10,842 bases of DNA, from positions 1-10,842 of the forward strand of contig DAHUYY010000047.1 in assembly GCA_027306845.1 (NCBI GenBank). Direction: 5' to 3'. The DNA is from Vulcanimicrobiota bacterium. Lineage in GTDB: Bacteria > Vulcanimicrobiota > Vulcanimicrobiia > Vulcanimicrobiales > Vulcanimicrobiaceae. Of this stretch, positions 1 through 5,927 are shown piece after piece; positions within the stretch are counted from its first letter, which is position 1, and every line of letters starts with the position of its first letter. Position numbers and translations under genes: made by a program. The notes under the pieces were generated by a model. The model was not told the origin of the DNA, searched no databases, and worked only from the letters and a program-made list of their open reading frames with translations.

Positions 1-756
1 GCACCGGCGGGCGTTATCTGCGAGATCATGGCCGAAGATGGAACGATGGAGCGACGTGACGGGTTACGAGCCTTTGCCGATCATCACGGCATGAAGCTTG
101 TCACCGTTAGGGAGCTTATCGCTTACCGTATGAAAACCGAACAACTCGTCACGCGCGTCGCCGAATTTTCGCTTCCCACGACCTACGGGCTCTGGAGCGG
201 CGTCGCCTACGAGACCTCCGTCGATGAAAATACGCACGTCGCGCTGGTTATGGGCGAGATCGGTGACGGCAAGGATATTCTCGTGCGCGTACATAGCGAA
301 TGCCTGACCGGCGACGCGCTGCATTCGATTCGTTGCGACTGCGCGGCACAACGCGACGGGGCGATGCGCATGATCGCCGATGCCGGGCGCGGAGTGCTGC
401 TCTATCTGCGCCAAGAAGGGCGCGGAATCGGTCTGGCTAACAAACTTCGTGCGTACCAACTGCAAGATAACGGCGCCGATACGGTCGAAGCGAATTTAGC
501 GCTCGGGCTGCCGGTCGATAAGCGCGATTACGGCATCGGGTCGCAAATTCTCGTCGACCTCGGAATTAAAGAACTGAAACTTATCACCAACAATCCACGC
601 AAGATCTTCGGACTCGAGGGATACGGGCTGAAGATCGTCGAGCGCGTTCCTATGGAGACCACGCCGACGCCGTTCAATCGTCGTTACATGGGAACGAAGC
701 GTTCGAAGCTCGGCCATCTTTTCGACGAATCGGTTCAGAACGCACCGGCATCGTGA
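1..756 (+). CDS. ribBA: RibBA (3,4-dihydroxy-2-butanone-4-phosphate synthase / GTP cyclohydrolase II), 5' end missing
   Basis: The gene enters from the left edge in frame 1; its start lies outside the window. The first residues, APAGVICEIM, are the end of the DHBP synthase (RibB) domain, which makes the four-carbon riboflavin precursor from ribulose 5-phosphate. The rest is a complete GTP cyclohydrolase II (RibA) domain, which opens GTP in the first committed step of riboflavin synthesis. The zinc cysteines are visible in the pattern ECLTGD...RCDC, with codons at 301, 334 and 340. They are followed by the GTP-binding and catalytic stretch LYLRQEGRGIGL, then DYGIGSQIL and the family signature LITNNPRK. 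An internal ATG at 28 could be mistaken for the start, but homology clearly continues upstream of it. The stop overlaps the ribH start by four bases (GTGA, 753-756), so the two are probably translationally coupled. The fusion call rests on the RibB tail being in frame with RibA, and it is secure. Confidence 0.96.
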   Translation, partial: APAGVICEIMAEDGTMERRDGLRAFADHHGMKLVTVRELIAYRMKTEQLVTRVAEFSLPTTYGLWSGVAYETSVDENTHVALVMGEIGDGKDILVRVHSECLTGDALHSIRCDCAAQRDGAMRMIADAGRGVLLYLRQEGRGIGLANKLRAYQLQDNGADTVEANLALGLPVDKRDYGIGSQILVDLGIKELKLITNNPRKIFGLEGYGLKIVERVPMETTPTPFNRRYMGTKRSKLGHLFDESVQNAPAS

Positions 757-1223
757 AACCCGGCGATCGATCGACGCTACGACGTTTGCCCGTGCCATCG
801 TGTGCGGGCAAACGTTTTGCCGTTATCGTCGCACGCTTTTACCACGACTTGACCGAGCAGATGGTCGACGGCGCAAAGCGAGCGTTGCGCGATTGCGGCG
901 TCCGCGAAAGTGACATTCGCTTGTATGAAGTTCCGGGGTGCTACGAGCTTCCGCTCGCAGCGCTCAAAGTATTGCAGGATCGGCAGGCCGATGCCGTCGT
1001 CGCACTCGGCGTCGTCATTCGCGGCGAGACGCCGCATTTCGATTTCGTTGCCGGCGAGTGCGCGCGCGGATTAATGGAGGTTCAACTGCGCACCGGCGCT
1101 CCGGTCGGCTTCGGGGTGTTGACGACCGAGACGCTCGCCCAAGCCGAGGAACGCGCGGATCCGGCGCGCGGCGATAAAGGATACGACGCGGGCTTTGCGG
1201 CGGCGTGCCTGCTCGCATTATGA
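753..1223 (+). CDS. ribH: 6,7-dimethyl-8-ribityllumazine synthase (RibH)
   Basis: This 156-residue protein condenses 5-amino-6-ribitylamino-uracil with dihydroxybutanone phosphate, the penultimate riboflavin step. Both substrates descend from the reactions of the preceding RibBA. Family motifs appear in order: RFYHDLTEQMVDGA (about 28-41, the usual RFN loop with Tyr in place of Asn), VPGCYELP (60-67), GVVIRGETPHFDFVA (86-100, with catalytic His95), and GFGVLTTETLAQAEERAD (about 119-136). The start is a GTG at 753 inside the ribBA stop, with no clear Shine-Dalgarno, so re-initiation after ribBA is likely. About 19 residues precede the conserved core, a modest N-terminal extension. The length is normal for the family. 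The substrate-pocket changes (RFY, CYELP) are mild and do not alter the call. Confidence 0.94.
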   Translation: MKPGDRSTLRRLPVPSCAGKRFAVIVARFYHDLTEQMVDGAKRALRDCGVRESDIRLYEVPGCYELPLAALKVLQDRQADAVVALGVVIRGETPHFDFVAGECARGLMEVQLRTGAPVGFGVLTTETLAQAEERADPARGDKGYDAGFAAACLLAL

Positions 1224-2251
1224 AAGACGTACTTGAAGCCGTCCGCTTCGAGGACGGGGTTCTGCAGTACCTCGACCAGCGGCTACTGCCCGGCGAAATT
1301 CGCTACGAACCGGCGCGGAACTGCGATGAAATCGTCGAAGCGATTGCATCGCTCGCCGTTCGCGGTGCTCCGTGCATCGGGGTGTTCGCCGCTTACGGAA
1401 TCGCTGTACTCCGTTCGCGGGAGATCGATGACGACGTCTTCGCAGCGGCCGCGGATCGCGTTCGCTCGGCGCGACCGACCGCTGTGAATCTCGCGTGGGC
1501 GGTCGATCGCGTGCGCGCATCGGAGGATATGCTCGCCGAGGCCCTTGCGATACACGCCGAACAACGCTCGATCGATGCGGCGATCGGCGAAAACGGAATC
1601 GCGTTGTTTTCCAAAGGCGCGCGGGTTCTGACGCATTGTAATACCGGGCCGTTAGCGACCGCCGGATACGGTACGGCACTCGGCGTATTAATTGCCGCGC
1701 AGCGAGCCGGGCTCGCACCGCACGTCCTCGTCGACGAGACGCGCCCGCTGTTGCAAGGGGCGCGCTTGACCTATCTCGAGTGTCGGCGCGCCGGCCTCGA
1801 TGCGACCTTACAGGTCGATTCTGCGGCGGCGATTTCGATGGCGCGCGGGCGCGTCGATGCGGTGATCGTCGGCGCGGATCGTATCGCCCGTAACGGCGAC
1901 ACCGCAAATAAAATCGGCACCTACAATCTTGCGATTCTGGCCGCGCACCATCACATACCGTTTTACGTCGCCGCACCGCGCTCGACGTTTGATTTCACGC
2001 TCGCGTCGGGCGATGAGATCCCGATCGAAGAGCGAGCTCCATCGGAGGTAACGTCGTTGGGCGGACGGCTCGTCGCCCCGGAGGATGCGATGGTTTTCAA
2101 TCCGGCGTTCGACGTGACGCCGGGGCACCTCGTCGCGGCTTTCGTTACCGAGTACGGCATTTTGCGCCCACCCTACGACGAAAGCATCGCCGGGCTCGCC
2201 GGCCGTCCGCACTGGTCGGCGCTGCGCCACAGCGAAAGCACTCGGGCGTGA
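1220..2251 (+). CDS. mtnA: S-methyl-5-thioribose-1-phosphate isomerase (MtnA)
   Basis: This 343-residue protein belongs to the aldose-ketose isomerase branch of the eIF2B-alpha-like family. It converts methylthioribose-1-phosphate to methylthioribulose-1-phosphate in the methionine salvage pathway. Visible motifs are ASLAVRGAP (43-51), PTAVNLAWAVDR (86-97), THCNTGPLATAGYGTALGV (138-156, with catalytic Cys140), VDETRPLLQGARLT (171-184) and VGADRIARNGDTANKIGTY (217-235, with catalytic Asp220). The Cys and Asp pair supports a real isomerase rather than an eIF2B-like regulator. I chose the ATG at 1220, which overlaps the ribH stop as ATGA. A GTG at 1205 would add only five residues. No other methionine-salvage gene is in view. 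A related sugar-phosphate isomerase activity, such as on ribose-1,5-bisphosphate, cannot be excluded from sequence, though the motifs fit MtnA best. Confidence 0.91.
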   Translation: MKDVLEAVRFEDGVLQYLDQRLLPGEIRYEPARNCDEIVEAIASLAVRGAPCIGVFAAYGIAVLRSREIDDDVFAAAADRVRSARPTAVNLAWAVDRVRASEDMLAEALAIHAEQRSIDAAIGENGIALFSKGARVLTHCNTGPLATAGYGTALGVLIAAQRAGLAPHVLVDETRPLLQGARLTYLECRRAGLDATLQVDSAAAISMARGRVDAVIVGADRIARNGDTANKIGTYNLAILAAHHHIPFYVAAPRSTFDFTLASGDEIPIEERAPSEVTSLGGRLVAPEDAMVFNPAFDVTPGHLVAAFVTEYGILRPPYDESIAGLAGRPHWSALRHSESTRA

Positions 2252-3228
2252 AAGCCTACGATTTTTTAGACGGCACTCCCAAACTCGGAGCGATCCTCGT
2301 TATCGAAGGAACCGATCGACTTCTTGCCGAGCGCGTGCGCGATGCAATCCTCGCGCGGGAGCTCGCCGACGACGTTCGCGCGCTCAACTGTAGCAGCGTA
2401 ACGCTCGAAAGCGTTGACGATTGCGCGCAGATCGAAGAAGCGATCGCGGCGATGCCGTTTCTCGCTCCACGACGGCTCGTCATCGTCAACGAGGTACAGA
2501 GTGCGAAGGCGGCACCGCGGCGCGCTTTGGTCGAACTCGCGCAACGCTTTGCCGGTGGAGAGAACCTGCTGGTGATCTGCGATCTGCTCGCGCCGCGCTC
2601 GGCACGCCCGGCATCGATCGGCTCGCAGCTCGGGCGCAGCGCATCGCGGATCGATTGCACGGTCAACGAAGAGATTCGCGCTCGCTTCGTCGCCGAGGAG
2701 CTCGCGACTGCGGGGGCGGAGGCCGAGCGGCAGGTGCTCGCCCACCTATCGCGCTCGGAGAGCGATCTCGCGAGCATTCGCAACGATCTCTCGAAGCTCG
2801 CGCTGTTGGGGCGGAAAATCACGCTCGACGATCTCGAGCAGGAGAGCCTTGCCGTCGACGACCCCAAGCCCTATCGATTCGCGGGAGCGCTGGTCGAGGG
2901 GCGGGTCGCCGAGGCCTTCTCGATCCTCGGCGATTGCTTCGAACATGACCCGCGGAATGCGGCGATGCCGCTGCTCTCCGCCCTCGCCAACGAATACGCC
3001 ATGCTCTGGGAGATGGCGCGCCCCGGCGGAGCCCTGCCTGCTCGGATGGCCTGGCGCGAGCGCGCGCTGAGGCCGATCGCCCGCCGGATCGGCGAGGGGC
3101 GGGCGCGAGCGGGCTACGAGCGGGCCTTGCGCGGGATCGAAAGCATCGTAACCGGACGCGCCGGGGGCGACCCGGAGGATCTCCGCCTCCTCGTCGAGCG
3201 GACGAGCCTCGAACTCGTCCTGCGTTGA
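2248..3228 (+). CDS. holA: DNA polymerase III delta subunit (HolA)
   Basis: This 326-residue protein is most likely the delta subunit of the clamp loader, which opens the beta sliding clamp for loading on DNA. The family is weakly conserved, so the call rests on overall pattern. There is an N-terminal nucleotide-fold-like strand ILVIEGTDRLLAERVRDAIL (about 16-35). The AMPFLAPRRLVIV segment (68-80) matches the delta 'FF..rrlv.v' region. A second strand, ENLLVICDL, follows at 105-113. The helical middle part contains SDLASIRNDLSKLALL (172-187). The C-terminal helical collar domain begins near PYRFAGALVEGR (208-219). Length is typical. The start is the GTG at 2248, overlapping the mtnA stop as GTGA, with no Shine-Dalgarno. 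The last third is visibly more GC-rich than its neighbours. holA has no metabolic link to the genes around it and appears to be carried within a housekeeping operon. Confidence 0.87.
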   Translation: MKAYDFLDGTPKLGAILVIEGTDRLLAERVRDAILARELADDVRALNCSSVTLESVDDCAQIEEAIAAMPFLAPRRLVIVNEVQSAKAAPRRALVELAQRFAGGENLLVICDLLAPRSARPASIGSQLGRSASRIDCTVNEEIRARFVAEELATAGAEAERQVLAHLSRSESDLASIRNDLSKLALLGRKITLDDLEQESLAVDDPKPYRFAGALVEGRVAEAFSILGDCFEHDPRNAAMPLLSALANEYAMLWEMARPGGALPARMAWRERALRPIARRIGEGRARAGYERALRGIESIVTGRAGGDPEDLRLLVERTSLELVLR

Positions 3229-3305
3229 TGGGCGGTGCAAGCCCTGAAAACTCCCCCCGCGAACGAGGCCGCGGCAACGCGCGGAGCGAACAGCGGCGAG
3301 CACCC
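3229..3305 (+). other. Only non-coding gap in the window; GC-rich leader before purB, possibly structured
   Basis: This 77-base stretch separates holA from purB, while every other junction overlaps or nearly abuts. It can form several competing hairpins. CGCG-GCAA-CGCG (3270-3281) has a GNRA tetraloop. GCCGC at 3268-3272 can pair with GCGGC at 3293-3297. GGTGC at 3234-3238 can pair with GCACC at 3300-3304, directly before the purB ATG. I see no convincing sigma70 promoter, no U-tract terminator, and no known riboswitch. Regulation of the purine block from here is only a possibility. An ATG at 3228 would extend purB through this gap, but the resulting 26 residues look unlike any PurB. Confidence 0.3.
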
Positions 3306-4744
3306 ATGGATCACTCCAGTTATGCTTCGCCGTTCTCTTGGAGGTACGGTCGCAAGGACGTGCGCTCGCTCTTCTCGGAGCGAACGCGGCGGCGGCTCTG
3401 GCGCGAGGTTTGGATCGCCTTAGCGCAGGCGGAATCGAAATATGGCCTCGTCAGCGAGGCCGAACTCGCCGACCTGCGAGCGCACGCCGACGAGATCGAC
3501 ATCGAGGCGGCGTTGAGATCGAACGCTCGATTCACCACGATCTGATGGCCGAGATACGCGTCTATGCTTCGCAGGCGCGCATCGGCGGCGGCAAACTGCA
3601 CCTCGGTGCGACCTCGATGGATATCGAGGACACCGTGGAGACCTATCGCATTCGGCGCGCGCTCTCGACTATCGGCGAGCATCTGCACGAATTGCTCGCT
3701 GCCTTTTCCGAACGTATCACCGCGCAAGCAGAGCGCCTCTGCATGGCATTCACGCATCTGCAGCCGGCTGAACCGACGACGTTGGGATATCGCTTCGCGA
3801 TCTACGCCCAAGATCTCCTCATCGACGATGCCAACCTTCGTCACGTCTTCGCGCAGATGACGACGAAAGGGCTGCGCGGAGCCGTCGGAACCTCGGCATC
3901 CTACGAACAGCTGCTCGGCGGAGCGGGCGCTTCGATCGATCTCGAGCGCGAGGTGCTCGGCCACTTCGGCCTCGAGGCACGCGCGGCGAGCACGCAGACC
4001 TACACGCGGAAGCTCGACTATCTTTTACTGAGCGCACTCGCCGGAATCGGTACCTCGCTTTCGAAATTCGCAGCCGATATCCGCATTCTTAGCGCTCCGC
4101 CGTTCGGCGAACTCGCGGAGCCGTTCGGTAGCGCGCAGGTTGGAAGCAGCGCGATGCCGTTCAAGCGCAACCCGATTCTCTGCGAACGCATCGATTCGCT
4201 GGCGCGGCTCTTGCCCGCTTATGCAGATGTCGCGTGGCAGAATGCCGCCACCAACTATCTCGAACGGACGCTCGATGATAGCGCGAACCGTCGCACGACG
4301 ATCCCCGAGGCGCTGCTCTGCGTCGACGAGATCCTCTCGCTTGCATTGCGAGTGGTGCGCGGGTTGCGCATCGACGAACGGCGCATCGCCCAGAACGTTC
4401 GCACGTACGGGCCGTTCGCCGGCACCGAACGGGTGATGATGGAAGCGGCGCGTGCGGGCGGCGACCGCCAGGAACTGCACGAAACCTTGCGTGGACGAGC
4501 GATGGAAGCGTGGGATGCGCTCGCTCGGGGAGAAGATAATCCGTTGGCGACGCTGCTCGCGGGCGACCGATCGCTCACGGAGTTCATCGACCCTGCCGAG
4601 ATCCGCCGTTCGCTCGACCCGACGGGGCACGTCGGCCTTGCGGCACGGCGCGCGCGCATGGTCGCCGAGCAGATCGAGGCGCTTCCGGAATTTCCGCAAC
4701 AACATATCGTCGCTCAGAGCCGCGCGGAGGAACAACGTGGATAA
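3306..4744 (+). CDS. purB: Adenylosuccinate lyase (PurB), interrupted by a -1 frameshift near 3515
   Basis: PurB releases fumarate from SAICAR to give AICAR, and from adenylosuccinate to give AMP. The N-terminal 70 residues are read from the ATG at 3306: YASPFSWRYGRKDVRSLFSE, then the helix RRRLWREVWIALAQAE, ending DEIDIEAAL. The family pattern then continues one base back (EIERSIHHDLMAEIR), from 3515 to the stop at 4742-4744. Joined, the protein is about 479 residues, normal for the family. Later motifs, in joined numbering, are HLGATSMDIEDT (99-110), THLQPAEPTT (150-159, catalytic His151), the mobile signature loop GSSAMPFKRNP (280-290) and ERTLDDSANRR further on. QTYTRKLDY and ERTLDDSANRR recall the clade that includes animal ADSL. 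The Shine-Dalgarno is weak (GGCGAG). The 3' end overlaps purC by 8 bases. As written, the sequence would not give a full-length protein. An ORF starting at 3338 in the second frame has a nonsense N-terminus and should not be used. Confidence 0.92.
3510..3518 (+). other. Frameshift site within purB (apparent loss of one G)
   Basis: Before this point PurB is read with TTG (Leu) as codon 3513-3515. After it, homology resumes with GAG (Glu) at 3515-3517, so one base is shared between the two frames. Restoring a G (GCG TTG GAG ATC GAA) gives an uninterrupted family-like stretch ending AALEIERSIHHDLM. Without it, the first frame stops at the TGA at 3543-3545. The local sequence has no X-XXY-YYZ slippery heptamer and no evident stimulatory element. 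An assembly error or a true one-base deletion is therefore more likely than programmed frameshifting. Confidence 0.85.
4726..4731 (+). promoter_or_regulatory. Ribosome binding site of purC (GGAGGA)
   Basis: A near-consensus Shine-Dalgarno lies inside the 3' end of purB, five bases before the GTG at 4737. It settles the purC start at 4737, where the protein begins with the family's KGIEIARGKTK, against a long in-frame extension reaching back into purB. Confidence 0.8.
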
Positions 4745-5927
4745 AGGAATCGAGATCGCCCGCGGTAAGACGAAGGTTCTCTACGAGGTTCCAAGCTCTC
4801 CCGACCAACTCGTCGTCGCGCAAGGCGACGCGATCACCGCCGGGGACGGCGCGCGGCGTGACGAGATTCCCGGCAAGGGGCGCCTCGCCGCTCAAACGAC
4901 CTCCCGCGTCTTCCGCTTGCTCAATCTCTGCGGTCTCCCGACGCATTTTCTCAACGGCGGTGAAGAGGACGACGACAACGAGATGTTGGTGCGCCGTTGT
5001 TCGATGATTCCGCTCGAGGTCGTGGTTCGCGGGGTCGCGGCGGGTTCGTTTGCACGTCGGCATGCAGGCCTACAACGCGGGTCGATCTTGGTTCCGCGGG
5101 TCACCGAATTCTTTATTAAAGACGATGCCAACCACGATCCACTCATCGCGCCTGAAGAGATAGCCGCACGCGGCATTGCATCGCCAAATGAGATCGGTGC
5201 GATGAGCGAGATCGCTCGGCTCACCTTCGAAATCCTCGCCCACGCGTGGCGGCATCGCGACGTTCTGCTCGTCGACTTGAAGATCGAATTCGGCCGCCTG
5301 ATCGGCGGAGAGAACCAAGGGCAACTCGTCATAGCCGACGTGATCGATAATGATTCGTGGCGTATTTGGCGGCACGGGCATGAGGACCAGATGCTCGATA
5401 AGCAGATCTATCGGAATCTCGACCCGGTCGACGAGGCTGGGCTCGCTCGCGTAAAAACCGCTTACGAACAGGTCGCCGAATTCGTCGGGAGCTTCCCGGC
5501 GATGCGGCCTGGGGTCGCGGCAATCTTCGTTGATGAAGAAGAGAATATCGACCGGGCAAATGAAGTGGCGGCCGCGCTGCACGCCTACGGCATTCCAACC
5601 GCGCGGCATCTGGCAAGCGTGACCGTCACCCCCGGATATGTTTTGCAAATAGTTTCGCAGATCGAAGCGAGTTTTGCGCGACCGATCTTTGTTGCGATCG
5701 GTGACCGCACCTTGCGCGCCACGCTCGACGGCAGCGCGAGTGCGCCGGTGATCGACGGAAACGACGAACCGCACCGTATCGCGCTTGCATGCGCGAAATT
5801 ACTGGCTATCGACGATTCGGCGATGTTCGGACGCGTCATGCTCGCGCAATCGAATGCTCGTTCGGAGATGCTCCGCGTCGATGCGCAACTCCAGCAGCAA
5901 CTGCCGCCGGGGGCCGTCATTGCCTGA
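4737..5927 (+). CDS. purC: SAICAR synthetase (PurC) of PAICS type with a degenerate PurE-like C-terminal domain
   Basis: This 396-residue protein is much longer than a stand-alone bacterial PurC (about 235-250). Residues 1-252 form a complete SAICAR synthetase, joining aspartate to CAIR with ATP. Motifs are GIEIARGKTKVLYEV (4-18), GDAITAGDGARR (30-41), GKGRLAAQTTSRVF (47-60), IPLEVVVRGVAAGSF (91-105), FFIKDDANHDP (125-135), LLVDLKIEFG (177-186) and ADVIDNDSWRIW (200-211). FKDDAN-DP and ADVIDNDSWR are shared with animal PAICS and differ from common bacterial PurC. Residues about 260-385 then resemble AIR carboxylase (PurE) in strand order, with FVAIGDR...SAPVID (318-340) and LACAKLLAIDD near the end. 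The GSxSD, SAH(R/K)xP and glycine-rich catalytic motifs are absent, and the segment after PVI is about 30 residues short. SAICAR synthesis is well supported; carboxylase activity is doubtful. The GTG start overlaps the purB stop by 8 bases, with a good GGAGGA upstream. Confidence 0.93.
   Translation: MDKGIEIARGKTKVLYEVPSSPDQLVVAQGDAITAGDGARRDEIPGKGRLAAQTTSRVFRLLNLCGLPTHFLNGGEEDDDNEMLVRRCSMIPLEVVVRGVAAGSFARRHAGLQRGSILVPRVTEFFIKDDANHDPLIAPEEIAARGIASPNEIGAMSEIARLTFEILAHAWRHRDVLLVDLKIEFGRLIGGENQGQLVIADVIDNDSWRIWRHGHEDQMLDKQIYRNLDPVDEAGLARVKTAYEQVAEFVGSFPAMRPGVAAIFVDEEENIDRANEVAAALHAYGIPTARHLASVTVTPGYVLQIVSQIEASFARPIFVAIGDRTLRATLDGSASAPVIDGNDEPHRIALACAKLLAIDDSAMFGRVMLAQSNARSEMLRVDAQLQQQLPPGAVIA

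Noticed and set aside
1218..1976. Open frame of 252 codons on the minus strand inside mtnA
   Set aside because: The translation is extremely Arg-rich, typical of a shadow frame, and mtnA on the + strand has complete catalytic motifs.
3234..3260. Resemblance of GGTGCAAGCCC to a cobalamin riboswitch core
   Set aside because: The rest of the B12-box and surrounding helices are missing, and the gap is far too short for that riboswitch.
3228..3305. ATG at 3228 overlapping the holA stop (TGATG) as purB start
   Set aside because: The overlap is tempting given the other junctions, but the 26 added residues are Arg-, Gly- and Pro-rich and unlike PurB, which normally begins just before YASP.
3338..3514. 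ATG at 3338 as the start of purB in the second frame
   Set aside because: The first 59 residues from this ATG bear no PurB similarity, while the first frame from 3306 gives the family N-terminus. The frame is real only after about 3515.
3510..3518. Programmed -1 frameshifting in purB
   Set aside because: No slippery heptamer or clear downstream pseudoknot is visible, and PurB is not known to use recoding.
4452..4736. Extension of purC back into purB
   Set aside because: The added residues are a shadow of purB. The GGAGGA at 4726 and the KGIEIARGKTK start mark 4737 as the true beginning.
5785..5919. Extension of purL upstream to the ATG at 5785
   Set aside because: It would overlap purC by 143 bases, and the translated extension is Arg- and Ser-rich with no PurL similarity.
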